Shown here one piece after another: positions 1 to 8,098 of a stretch of 64,000 nucleotides of DNA. The translations under genes were made by a program, and so were the position numbers. This DNA is from Paraburkholderia bonniea (GTDB lineage: Bacteria; Pseudomonadota; Gammaproteobacteria; Burkholderiales; Burkholderiaceae): positions 1,178,001 to 1,242,000 of the forward strand of contig NZ_QPEQ01000001.1 in the NCBI RefSeq assembly GCF_009455625.1, written 5' to 3'. The notes below the pieces were generated by a model. The model was not told the DNA's origin. It was given only the letters and a program-made list of their open reading frames with translations, and ran no database searches. Position 1 is the stretch's first letter. Every line of letters begins with the position of its first letter.

Positions 1-2
1 AC

Positions 3-713
3 ATGCGTGCGGATGCGCATGATGCAGATGGCGCGCTGGCGGCACTGGGCGAGATTCAGTCGGGGCAAGGCGGCAAACGGATTCACGCGCAGCAGATCGC
101 GCTGCGCGCACAGCAGCAACTCAAGCATTGGGCCGAGGTGCTGAAGCTGGTGCGCTTGCTGGAAAAGCGCGAAGCGATCCATCCGGCCGTGGCTGTGCGC
201 CTGCGTCAACTGGCGGCGGAAAATCTGCTGCGTGAGCGCCGCCACAACGCGCAAGCGCTGCTTGAGCTATGGCATTCGCTGTCCGCGGTTGAAAGGCATT
301 CACCGCGTCTGGCCGATCTGGCAGCGGAGCTACTGATCGCGCTGAACCGGCCGCAGGAGGCCCGCAAGATTGTCGAAGAGGCATTGGCGCATAACTGGGA
401 CGCACGCTTGCTGCGACGCTATCCAGAGACAGCGGGCGGCGACGCGTTGCCGCTGATCCAGAAAGCGGAAGGGTGGAAGAAGACGCATCCCGACGACGCT
501 GATTTGCTGTTTGCGCTAGGGCGGTTGTGCCTGCACCAGCAGCTATGGGGCAAGTCGCAGTCGTTTCTGGAAGCGGCGCTCAAGCTGGCTGATAACGAGC
601 CGCTGAAAATCCGCTCACACCGTGCGCTGGCAAAACTGCATGAACAACTGGGCGATGCCGCGAAAGCGAGCGAGCATTACCGCGAAAGCGCGCTGGCGAT
701 GAACGTGGTGTAG
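3..713 (+). CDS. hemY: HemY-like TPR protein, C-terminal part
   Basis: This is the C-terminal part of a HemY-type protein, an inner-membrane protein with a periplasm-facing TPR domain that is encoded next to the haem biosynthesis genes hemC and hemD in many proteobacteria. The gene runs in from the left edge, so the two N-terminal membrane helices are not visible. The 236 residues seen are helix-turn-helix TPR units. The family's conserved end is present (LFALGRLCLHQQLWGKSQSF, then LAKLHEQLGDAAKASEHYR). The exact biochemical role of HemY is not settled. A strong intrinsic terminator follows 35 bp after the stop, so this is the last gene of its operon. The M at position 3 is internal and not the true start. 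Confidence 0.85.
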   Translation: MRADAHDADGALAALGEIQSGQGGKRIHAQQIALRAQQQLKHWAEVLKLVRLLEKREAIHPAVAVRLRQLAAENLLRERRHNAQALLELWHSLSAVERHSPRLADLAAELLIALNRPQEARKIVEEALAHNWDARLLRRYPETAGGDALPLIQKAEGWKKTHPDDADLLFALGRLCLHQQLWGKSQSFLEAALKLADNEPLKIRSHRALAKLHEQLGDAAKASEHYRESALAMNVV

Positions 714-747
714 CCGCAGGCGGTGATCGTGCTGCTGGCGCTGACAA

Positions 748-783
748 GCCGCTCTGGGGAAACCCGGGGCGGTTTTTTTTCGG
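748..783 (+). terminator. Rho-independent terminator after hemY
   Basis: A GC-rich stem (CCGCTCTGGG with CCCGGGGCGG, GAAA loop, one G-U pair) is followed directly by eight T. It sits 35 bp after the hemY stop on the same strand. Confidence 0.85.
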
Positions 784-1199
784 GCGGATTGAGGCGATCG
801 TTTAGGGCGGATGGGGGTTTATCCGGTGACTTCACCATGCAAATGACGGCTGGTTCCACGAACTCGTATCAAGGCTTGAAAGAGCCGATTGCCGTATTGC
901 CAGTCATCAATAAAGTAAAAATCCGCCGTAGTGTTTTTCTCGCGCGACGCTGGGAAATAGCTGGGTTTTGTCTTTGCATAAAAACATATTCCATATTTAA
1001 TTAATCTAAAACATGATGTTCTCGGCATCAAACCGTGCTAATGAATGGCGCAGGCAGCAACAATAGCGCGGGCTGTTTTTCCAGCTTGCGTTAGCTGCGC
1101 TTAATGGAATGAAATTGCTTCACTATACCCGGGCACAAAAATCAAACTGAAATTTGGTGCCAATGCAAGGCTGACGGGCGATGCCGATCAGGCGGTGAT
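784..1199. other. Intergenic stretch without a recognisable gene
   Basis: About 415 bp between the hemY terminator and the hairpins behind the next gene. Base composition shifts from GC-rich to AT-rich along it, marking the left border of acquired-looking DNA. Short open frames on both strands have no start context and no recognisable protein. Confidence 0.5.
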
Positions 1200-1256
1200 C
1201 AGCTACGCGCAATGCTGCGCGTAGCTGAGAGCCATATTTGCCATTTTTGGCAATAT
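1200..1256 (-). terminator. Two hairpins downstream of the SET-like gene
   Basis: A perfect 12-bp inverted repeat with a 4-nt loop (1200-1211 with 1216-1227, arm CAGCTACGCGCA) is followed by a smaller hairpin around TTGCCA/TGGCAA (1238-1253). They lie 9-65 bp beyond the stop of the minus-strand gene. No strong T-tract follows on either strand, so they may act as 3'-end stabilisers rather than a textbook terminator. Confidence 0.4.
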
Positions 1257-1264
1257 CTATCAGG

Positions 1265-2722
1265 CTATTTTTTAGCTAAATGCAGCTCGAAGCCTGGAGC
1301 GATATGTTTTATCGCATACAGGCAGGGCAGCAGAAGCTTCGCTCCGCTCTCTACCAGCGTCACTGGCTGGTAGCGAATCTCCACATTGGCGGCTGGAGGG
1401 TTTTCTTTAGCATTGGGGTCGAGGTTAATCTTGGAAATAATGCCGTTGCCGTCAATCACGGCATGGTAGCGAAGTGCCGCATTGGCGGCCGGAGGATTTT
1501 CTTTAGCATCGGGGACAGGCCTAATTCTGGACAGAATGCCGTTGCCGTCAATCACGGTATAGGGCTCGGCCACGTTGGATAAATTTTCGGTTCCGGGGCC
1601 GGTGACCGGTAACAAACAGGCATATGGGCTGCGATAGGATTTTTCATCCTGTTTTAAAGGAAAACCATTCACGATGCCCATGAAATCATTTTTATTAAAT
1701 TTTATTTTGGAGAGAACCGAATGATTATTGGGTGATTCTTCAGATTTTTTGTAAAAAAATCTGTCGAGATAAAATTTCTGGCGTTCTTGATTGGTCGTGG
1801 CTGGATCAAGCAGGCGAGGTAAATCGCTATTTATAATATCAGCATCAAGTTTGATGTATAGGGGTGAGCCGTCAAACGCTTGCAATGGATATCTGTAATC
1901 GCTGAAATTTCCCGCCTCATTTGTTGCGGATAATGAAGGGCCGTTTAAAAACGCCCAGAGGGTATTGATAGTTTCGAAATAAGGCAAATATTTTTGAAAA
2001 ATCTCGACATTTTCTTTTATTAGCTGGGCGGCTATATTTTTAGCCGTTTCCATGTCCATTTTTGGAAGATTTTGCTCACCGGTCTTTGCAGAGGAAATCT
2101 CAGAAATGCCTGATTTTTCGAAAATTAAACGACGTATTTCTTTGATGTTCAGTGAGATTGGGCCGGGGTGGTGGCTAAAAGCTTGGCATATGTTTAATGC
2201 ATATATTTCAATAAATGAAAATATTTTATTGTAATCGTACGTGACTGGTTGGGGGTTGTTGCTTTCAAGTTTTATATCTAAAAAGCCAATTGTATTGAGA
2301 AAGATGAAAGGATTTTTTTTGAATTGTAGTGCAAGATCCTGATTTATTTCTTCGATGTTTTTTTGTTTGATGAAGTTTGAGTGTGGGGGATTTTCATGAA
2401 GTGCTTTGATTGAATTAAATGTTTCAATCTCGGTCTTGAATTTATTGATTTTAGCAGAGTTTTCTTTCGCGTTTTTTTCTGGGGTGGCCAAAAGACTTTC
2501 AGTCAATTTTTTCCACGAAGGTGGAGTAATAGATGAAGCTGCATCTATTTGTTGTGGTGATTTTCCTTTGATGTAAGTCGATGGTGCCTGGCTGTTATTT
2601 GATTTGTTTGTGTCAGGGGTGGAAATGGAGCATGATTTTCCCCCAATGGAAGTTTCATTGGATTGGGGTGTTTTTTTAGGGCTAGCTTTGGGATGACGAT
2701 TGTTTTGTATTTTTCTTGACAT
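1265..2722 (-). CDS. Effector-like protein with degenerate SET-like C-terminus
   Basis: The 485-residue product has no clear full-length match that I recognise. Residues 1-100 are rich in Ser, Asn, Lys, Pro and Thr and look disordered, as in type III secretion effectors. The last ~150 residues resemble the end of a SET lysine-methyltransferase domain: VIDGNG and SKIN stand where the family has the ID-GN-RFIN segment, ANVEIRY where it has PN-e-rf, and LYAIKHIAPGFELHL where it has the A-rdI-pGEEL-DY end. The NHSC box is not preserved, and the protein stops (HLAKK) where the catalytic Tyr should be. Residues 390-421 and 422-453 are a tandem duplication of 32 aa. The gene is much more AT-rich than the core genes and has no strong ribosome binding site. 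Function is inferred only; loss of activity is likely if the SET reading is right. Confidence 0.5.
   Translation of the reverse strand: MSRKIQNNRHPKASPKKTPQSNETSIGGKSCSISTPDTNKSNNSQAPSTYIKGKSPQQIDAASSITPPSWKKLTESLLATPEKNAKENSAKINKFKTEIETFNSIKALHENPPHSNFIKQKNIEEINQDLALQFKKNPFIFLNTIGFLDIKLESNNPQPVTYDYNKIFSFIEIYALNICQAFSHHPGPISLNIKEIRRLIFEKSGISEISSAKTGEQNLPKMDMETAKNIAAQLIKENVEIFQKYLPYFETINTLWAFLNGPSLSATNEAGNFSDYRYPLQAFDGSPLYIKLDADIINSDLPRLLDPATTNQERQKFYLDRFFYKKSEESPNNHSVLSKIKFNKNDFMGIVNGFPLKQDEKSYRSPYACLLPVTGPGTENLSNVAEPYTVIDGNGILSRIRPVPDAKENPPAANAALRYHAVIDGNGIISKINLDPNAKENPPAANVEIRYQPVTLVESGAKLLLPCLYAIKHIAPGFELHLAKK
1364..1555 (-). repeat. Tandem 96-bp (32-codon) duplication inside the SET-like gene
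   Basis: Two adjacent in-frame copies (1555-1460 and 1459-1364) encode residues 390-421 and 422-453. Both start with VIDGNGI and contain DAKENPPAAN or NAKENPPAAN followed by RY. The copies have diverged at many third positions and at several residues, so the duplication is not very recent. Confidence 0.9.
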
Positions 2723-3149
2723 ATTGGTGTTGTATCTATTGTGGATTGAGATGAATTTATCCGTGAGGATGGTTTAAGTAAATTTTAATCTGGTGCGGTA
2801 TCGGGAGATTTACGCTGGCGCAGCAACGTAGCGCGAATTTTCCGGAAAAATAATAAATAAAATTTATTCGGGGCGTAATGGTCGTTTGTTTTTTAAATAA
2901 GATTATTATTTTCTTCCTGGCCTTTGCGCATAATGAATTGCGCCGGCTATAGGCCCAGCCATACGCCGGTGCCTGCGCTGCTGATTTCGATATTATTTAC
3001 AAGCTCTGCATTTGCAATGCCTGGTGCTATCGCACTTGTTGCTCATGCCTGGCGGGACATGACGGTGTTACCAGAGTAATGATGTGTCGTCGTCATTCAT
3101 GGAGTTTTTCTCAGTCATTACTTGAATTTATTTATAAAACTACCCGCTT
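2723..3149. other. AT-rich intergenic region upstream of the SET-like gene
   Basis: No gene is seen. A weak sigma-70-like promoter for the minus-strand gene can be drawn about 30-60 bp upstream of its ATG (TTTACT, 17 bp, TAAATT; four of six matches in each box). I found no TTCG-N16-TTCG (hrpII-type) box close to the start. Confidence 0.35.
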
Positions 3150-3189
3150 ATTTTGTCAGTCGCGTCAGATATTTTCTAAGTAACGCCCG

Positions 3190-3461
3190 CCGATGAAACG
3201 TTCCACGCTTGGCTGGCATGGCCCTTGCCTGAACTAGCCAGCGACGGGGCCATCTGCCTCAAATCGGTCTGTAGCCTTGTCTGACGAGGCCCTTCACTTG
3301 TTGGCCGATCTCATTCCTGCGATGAGAGCGCCCCAGATTGGGGCGGCTCAGTTTGGTTCACGGCGGCGGTGGCATGATCCGGCCACCGCCGCACACGCTA
3401 GTGCGCCAGCTCTAGACATCCGGTGGCTGTGCAAAAGCCGCGTTTGCGGCGCGGTTTGTTT
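3190..3461 (+). ncRNA. Candidate structured RNA with run of hairpins and terminator
   Basis: Six stems lie in a row on the plus strand: ATGGCCC/GGGCCAT (3218-3253); ATCGG/CCGAT (3263-3309) enclosing GCCTTG/CGAGGC; TCTCAT/ATGAGA (3309-3327); GCCCCA/TGGGGC (3330-3344); a perfect 10-bp GCGGCGGTGG/CCACCGCCGC (3363-3392); and a terminal AAGCCGCG/CGCGGTTT hairpin (3435-3457) followed by GTTT. A weak promoter lies ahead (TTGTCA 3153-3158, TAAGTA 3177-3182). The frames across it are not convincing as protein. I could not match it to 6S RNA, tmRNA, RNase P or a known riboswitch. Boundaries are estimates. Confidence 0.35.
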
Positions 3462-3837
3462 AGGTGTTGCCTGGATAAGGATGGCCCGTCAGGGCGTGCC
3501 GGGCGTTCGTAGAGCCGGAATTTCGCGGCGCTGTCTCTTCATCCGCGCACCGAACGATAGATGACTCGTTTGAATAACCTTGATGACGAAGCCCGCGTCG
3601 AACGGCTGTGTTGCCTGGTGGTGGGGCCGCTGGCAGGATCGCCTGCATTTAGACGCCAGGTCAGGAAAGGTCGTACTGGAGCTTGATGGGCTGCCTGAAT
3701 TCGCGGCTTCATCTGGCTTGGGCACGGAGAAGTCTTCTCGTGCATTCCCAATGGCGCGAAATCGGTAACTGAAGATGAGGGGAAACTAGACAAACACACC
3801 GAAGCCGATGTGCTTTTTTGGAGAAGGAGTTTCAGAT
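3462..3837. other. Intergenic stretch before tRNA-Pro, no gene seen
   Basis: Several overlapping short frames (60-130 codons) occur on both strands, but none has a ribosome binding site, consistent codon bias or a recognisable product. They may include eroded coding DNA, since this segment sits at the 3' side of a tRNA gene. Confidence 0.4.
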
Positions 3838-3881
3838 GTGAAAACGGTTTGCGGTGGAGATATCTTCCATCCGCAAACCGT
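3838..3881 (-). terminator. Terminator of tRNA-Pro
   Basis: Perfect 11-bp inverted repeat ACGGTTTGCGG (3844-3854) / CCGCAAACCGT (3871-3881), with an inner TGGA/TCCA pairing. On the minus strand it is followed by TTTTC and lies about 20 bp behind the tRNA 3' end. Confidence 0.8.
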
Positions 3882-3899
3882 CGAACTACTTGGGAATTT

Positions 3900-3976
3900 T
3901 GGTCGGAGCGATAGGATTCGAACCTACGACCCTCTGATCCCAAATCAGATGCGCTACCAGGCTGCGCTACGCTCCG
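3900..3976 (-). tRNA. tRNA-Pro (anticodon UGG)
   Basis: On the minus strand the cloverleaf is complete: acceptor CGGAGCG/CGCTCCG, anticodon loop with TGG between CTGAT and ATCAG arms, T-loop TTCGAAT and an encoded CCA (complement of 3900-3902). Its 3' end faces the AT-rich segment at 0.8-3.9 kb, the usual orientation for island insertion, but I found no second copy of the tRNA end on the far side. Confidence 0.95.
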
Positions 3977-4109
3977 AAGAGAGACGAATCATAGCTGGTT
4001 CTAAACGAAGGCGTCAACTACCGTTTGCAGTTATTTTTTCAGCGAGGCTAGCGGCCGTCATTGACGGCGGTGAAAGGTGTCAGGGGGGGCAGCGGAAATT
4101 TTGCGCCGG

Positions 4110-5930
4110 TTAAGAACCCGTAGGCTCAAGCCATGCTTGCAGCGCGGTCTCGACTTCCTGTAGCACGGTGCTCCAGTCGCCCAGTTCGCGCTGGCGAAAA
4201 AGCCGCGCTGATGGATACCACGGGCTATCACTGCGCTCCGTCATCCAGCGCCAGTCGGTGCAGGTCGGCAACATGATCCACACCGGCCGTCCGGATGCGC
4301 CCGCCAGGTGCGCGACGGCGCTGTCGATGGTCAGCAGCAGATCAACGCTTTGGAGCAGCGCCAGGGTGTCGTCGAAGGTCTCGATATGTGGCCCGAGTAG
4401 CGGCATGTGCGCGCTGGCGGGCAAGTCAGCGAAGGCCTGTTCGGTGGCGTCTTTCTGTACCGCGCACCACGTCACGCCGGGGAGCGCGAGAATCGGTGCC
4501 AGCAGGGGCAGGGGGATCGAACGATAACGATCGAGTTCATAGTCGGGGTTACCCGCCCAGACCAGACCAACGCGTTTGGTGCCGGGTGCGGCAGGGGCGA
4601 TCACCGAGAGTTTTTGCTGCCAGCGCTCGATTTGCTCAACGGGCGCTTTCAGGTAGGGCGGCATCGTTGCCAGCATGGCGAGATCCAGTTGCATGTGCTC
4701 GGGCATGCGGGTGATGCGGCACCAGTAATCGTAGGGGCCAGGCGGCCGATACTTCCAGGCGGCGTGGACACCTTCCGCGTAACTGGCTAGTTCAACCAAT
4801 GGGCTGCTGATCCAGACATCCGCTTGCGCGCCTTGCTGTCGTAACCAGATGGCGGTGCGTAGAAATTGCAACTGGTCGCCCAGGCCTTGCTCACCGACCA
4901 GTAAAAAACGGCAGCCTGCAACGGCCTCTCCTTGCCATTCGGGCCATGCCGGACGGGCGAGGTCATGGTTTTCGGACAGACGTTCATGCCAGATGTACTG
5001 CTTCCAGCCTTGTGCGAAGTCACCATGACGTAACTGTGTGATAGCCAGGTTGAACTGCGCGGGTGGGTCCGTGGGCAAGAGCCTTGCGGCGGCGGCGCTG
5101 CTCAGCCGCGCGGCGTCGAACAGGCCTAGCAGATTCTGTGCGTAACAGGCGTTGTGATGTAGCCAGCCGTTTTCCGGGTCAAGGGCGAGCCCTTGCTGGC
5201 TCACGCTGAGTGCTTCGTTGAAGTGCTGCAAATGGTTGAGCCTAAACGCGAGTTGCTGGAGCGCTGGGGCATCCGTAGCAAAACGCTGGCATATGGCGGC
5301 GATTAACCCACTAACGGGTTTATTCAGTGCGGTGAGCGCCGATAGCCATGCGAGGCCCGCTGGCAGATGAGATGGCTCGGCTTGCCAGACGGATTCAAAG
5401 TAGGGTGCTGCCTGATCTGGCTGCTGGAGCGCGGCATGGACCGTTCCCAGGCCGAAGGCGGCCGGGTACAAGCTGGCATCGAGTTCAAGCGCCTGGCGAT
5501 AGTGCTGCTGCGCCTGCTCGAGCTGGTCGGTGTACCTGAAGCTGTCGCCGAGAGTCTGATGCAGGATGGCTGTGCTGCCCACCACATCTAGTGCCAGTTG
5601 GCCTAGCGCCTGGGTTGCCGCGTGCCGTTCAGCGATGGCTTCAAGCTGAACGCGTTGTTCCCAGATCCGGGTGCGAGCAGGTGCGGCACTGAGCGCGAGG
5701 TCCAGATAATGGCGGGCTTGTTCAGGTTGTTGCGCGTCAAGGCTGGCCAGGCCTAGCCGATGCAGCACATCAGGGTGGCCGGGCTGCTGTGCCAGGACGT
5801 GTTCGTACAACTGGATGGCTTCGCTGATCTGGCCCGAGGCGTACTGAGCGTCGGCGCATGCGAGCAATGGGGTGGAGTCAGGATGATCGAACGGCGGGTC
5901 AGGGAGAAGGGAAAAATCCATTGGGTACAT
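4110..5930 (-). CDS. TPR-domain glycosyltransferase-like protein
   Basis: A 606-residue cytoplasmic protein. Residues ~15-330 are TPR helices (for example AIQLYEHVLAQQPGHPDVLH and AQQHYRQALELDASLYPAAF). Residues ~335-600 form a GT-B type domain like ADP-heptose:LPS heptosyltransferases (GT9 clan): GEQGLGDQLQFLRTA is the N-terminal nucleotide-sugar domain loop, and LLLTIDSAVAHLAGASGRPV is the conserved C-terminal Asp-Ser-His segment. Such TPR-GT proteins are common in Burkholderia and are often linked to flagellin or surface glycosylation, but acceptor and sugar are unknown. A second ATG lies three codons in (5921). The gene stands alone between tRNA-Pro and a small membrane protein gene. Confidence 0.8.
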   Translation of the reverse strand: MYPMDFSLLPDPPFDHPDSTPLLACADAQYASGQISEAIQLYEHVLAQQPGHPDVLHRLGLASLDAQQPEQARHYLDLALSAAPARTRIWEQRVQLEAIAERHAATQALGQLALDVVGSTAILHQTLGDSFRYTDQLEQAQQHYRQALELDASLYPAAFGLGTVHAALQQPDQAAPYFESVWQAEPSHLPAGLAWLSALTALNKPVSGLIAAICQRFATDAPALQQLAFRLNHLQHFNEALSVSQQGLALDPENGWLHHNACYAQNLLGLFDAARLSSAAAARLLPTDPPAQFNLAITQLRHGDFAQGWKQYIWHERLSENHDLARPAWPEWQGEAVAGCRFLLVGEQGLGDQLQFLRTAIWLRQQGAQADVWISSPLVELASYAEGVHAAWKYRPPGPYDYWCRITRMPEHMQLDLAMLATMPPYLKAPVEQIERWQQKLSVIAPAAPGTKRVGLVWAGNPDYELDRYRSIPLPLLAPILALPGVTWCAVQKDATEQAFADLPASAHMPLLGPHIETFDDTLALLQSVDLLLTIDSAVAHLAGASGRPVWIMLPTCTDWRWMTERSDSPWYPSARLFRQRELGDWSTVLQEVETALQAWLEPTGS

Positions 5931-6177
5931 CCTGAAAAAACAGACTGGAACAAGCGCCTGATTTTAAAGGATCGACATGCGGGTCATGCGCCGGGCGTGC
6001 TTTAGCCGGACTAGTGGAACTGGCCGGACTAGCCGAACGGGCGGCAAGCTTGGCTTGGTTCTCTGTGGACACAAGAGGGCAGCTACAGCGTTCACTACGA
6101 AGCCAGCCAGGACAAGCCTGGCTGGATGCTCCAACGATTGATGCAGCTTGATACAAATAGGGCGGCTGGGCGCGCGC

Positions 6178-6351
6178 TTAGTGTTTGCGATGTATCCAGT
6201 CGGACAGGTGATGCGTGGCGAACCAGTGATGCACCATCCCTTCGCCGTTGTGTTCCCGTTTATAGAGCTTCATTTCGAACACCGAGAGGGCGATGAATGC
6301 CAGCACGCCAATGCCAAGGCCAACAAGGCCCGCAATATCGTCACCATTCAT
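6178..6351 (-). CDS. Small single-pass membrane protein (57 aa)
   Basis: A 57-residue product with a hydrophobic helix at ~7-25 (IAGLVGLGIGVLAFIALSVF), then a basic, His-rich tail (KLYKREHNGEGMVHHWFATH). An excellent ribosome binding site (AAAGGAGG, complement of 6356-6363) sits 5-6 bp before the ATG, which makes translation likely despite the small size. No function is known to me. It probably sits in the inner membrane with a short cytoplasmic or periplasmic tail. It is preceded by ~250 bp of non-coding DNA and faces a small lipoprotein gene on the other strand. Confidence 0.75.
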   Translation of the reverse strand: MNGDDIAGLVGLGIGVLAFIALSVFEMKLYKREHNGEGMVHHWFATHHLSDWIHRKH

Positions 6352-6496
6352 AACAACCTCCTTTGAAAATTACGGGTGACTCTCCATAGTAGGTCAGGAA
6401 TTGCACAACGTTGCCGGAGTGTTGTCTGGTTTAGCGGTATCGCAGGTGCTTTCCGGGTAGACTCGGCATCAGTTTTTCTTCTGGACCAAACATCCC

Positions 6497-6640
6497 ATGA
6501 CCCGCCTGATTTTGACGACCTTGCTGTTATCCACGCTCGCAGCCTGCCACAGCGGTAGTTTCCGCAGCCACTACCAGGGCATTCCCACTGATCAAAAACC
6601 GCCGACGATGAGCACTGAGCCACCTGCCGCGACGCAGTAG
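6497..6640 (+). CDS. Small lipoprotein (47 aa)
   Basis: A 47-residue product with a lipoprotein signal peptide: MTR, a hydrophobic stretch, then STLAAC with Cys17 as the lipidation site. The mature part is ~30 residues, polar and Pro-rich (PTDQKPPTMSTEPPAATQ). It would be attached to the inner or outer membrane. The ribosome binding site is weak. No function can be assigned. It ends 51 bp before the converging MATE gene. Confidence 0.55.
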   Translation: MTRLILTTLLLSTLAACHSGSFRSHYQGIPTDQKPPTMSTEPPAATQ

Positions 6641-6691
6641 CTCGCCATCGGGTCAAACGCTGCGGACAGGCCTGCACAGAGGGCTGGTGTT

Positions 6692-8071
6692 TTATGCCAG
6701 GCGGGAATGACTAAAGCGCATCAATGACGGCAAGCACCACGCCAGCGTGATGCCGCGCGCGGCCATGAAGAGCAGTAGCGCGGCCCATAGTCCGTGGTTG
6801 CCGTAAGGCGTGGTGAGCATCCATGACGCGGCAATAAACAACCCAAACGAGAGCGCCATCGCCTGCATCAAGGCGCGGGTCCGGGTCGCGCCGATAAACA
6901 CGCCATCCAGTAAAAATCCCCAGACCGAAACCATTGGCAAAGCCACTGCCCATGGCAGAAAAGCCTGCGCCGCTGCGCGTACGGCGCTCTGGTCAGTCAA
7001 TTGCGCGATGAACCATGCGCCGGCACTCCAGTAGATCAACGCAAATCCCGCCGCCCCGAGGGCCGACCACAGCAGCGTGACGCGCAGCGCCTGGCGCAAT
7101 GCATGGGGCGCACGTGCGCCAATGGCTGCGCCCACTAGCGCTTCTGCAGCATGGGCAAAGCCATCGAGGCCATAGGCCATGAAGGTCTGGAAATTCAGCA
7201 AAAGCGCATTCGCGGCGAGTGTGATGTCGCCCTGTTTAGCACCGAGGTGCGCGAACCAGCCAAATGCAGCGAGCAGGCAGAGCGTGCGGATGAAGATGTC
7301 GCGGTTCAGCGAGATGAGGCGCTGCAGCGCTTCGCGCTGGAGCAGGGCGGCGCGGCTCAGGGGTGGCAGGCTGCGTGGCCGTAGGTGCCACAGCAGCGCT
7401 GCTCCAGCGAGGAAACCGAGGGTATCCGCCGAGGCCGTTGCGGCCCCGATGCCTGCGACACCCCAGCCCAAGCCATACACATACAGCAACACCGCGCCGA
7501 TATTGCCGAGGTTAATCAGGATTTGCAGCGCCAGCGCCAGACGCACCCGTTGAGTGCCCAGCAGCCAGCCCAGAATGACGTAGTTGGCCAGCGCGAACGG
7601 TGCGGCCCAGATGCGCGCGTGGCAATACGCCAGCGCATGCTGCTGCACGGCGGCGCTGCCGCCCAGCAGCGCTAGCGCGGCTTGCAGCAACGGGGCTTGC
7701 ACGAGCAGCACCGCCGCGCCAAGCAGGAAAGCCAGCAGCAGCGCTCGCCAGAGGGTCAGACGTAGACTGGCAGTGTCGTTGGCACCAAACGCCTGAGCGG
7801 CGAGCCCCGTGGTGCCCATGCGCAAAAAGCCAAAACCCCAGAACACAAAATTGAAGAAAAGCCCGCCAAGTGCGACGCCGCCTAAATACGAAGCCTGATC
7901 CAGGTGGCCAGCAACCGCAGTATCGACTGCACCGAGGAGTGGCTGGGTCAGATTGGCGAGCACAATCGGAACGGCCAGCGCCAGCACCCGGCGATGGCTG
8001 CAATCGGGCGCTGTTGCTGTTGCTGCTTCGGTGGCGGCTGTTGCTGTTGCCACAGTGTCAGCGTGGTTCAT
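6692..8071 (-). CDS. MATE-family efflux transporter (DinF subfamily)
   Basis: A 459-residue inner-membrane protein with about twelve hydrophobic segments in two halves, the usual size for MATE exporters, which pump cationic drugs or metabolites out in exchange for Na+ or H+. DinF-type motifs are visible: LAVPIVLANLTQPLLGAVDTAV at the first helix, GLAAQAFGAND after helix 2-3, and NLGNIGAVLLYVYGLGWGVA in the first half. The first ~25 residues are a low-complexity Ala/Thr stretch encoded by GCAACA-type repeats (8010-8055), unusual for the family, so a start further inside is possible. Its substrate is not predictable. Confidence 0.88.
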   Translation of the reverse strand: MNHADTVATATAATEAATATAPDCSHRRVLALAVPIVLANLTQPLLGAVDTAVAGHLDQASYLGGVALGGLFFNFVFWGFGFLRMGTTGLAAQAFGANDTASLRLTLWRALLLAFLLGAAVLLVQAPLLQAALALLGGSAAVQQHALAYCHARIWAAPFALANYVILGWLLGTQRVRLALALQILINLGNIGAVLLYVYGLGWGVAGIGAATASADTLGFLAGAALLWHLRPRSLPPLSRAALLQREALQRLISLNRDIFIRTLCLLAAFGWFAHLGAKQGDITLAANALLLNFQTFMAYGLDGFAHAAEALVGAAIGARAPHALRQALRVTLLWSALGAAGFALIYWSAGAWFIAQLTDQSAVRAAAQAFLPWAVALPMVSVWGFLLDGVFIGATRTRALMQAMALSFGLFIAASWMLTTPYGNHGLWAALLLFMAARGITLAWCLPSLMRFSHSRLA

Positions 8072-8098
8072 TGCAGCCTGGTGCCGGTGGCGGGAGGC

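Noticed and set aside
3190..3461. Identification of the structured stretch as 6S RNA
   Set aside because: No single long closing helix with the central bubble could be drawn; the chain of separate hairpins does not fit 6S.
3277..3564. 95-codon plus-strand frame between the SET-like gene and tRNA-Pro
   Set aside because: It runs through the strong hairpins and the terminator-like stem, with no ribosome binding site and no domain.
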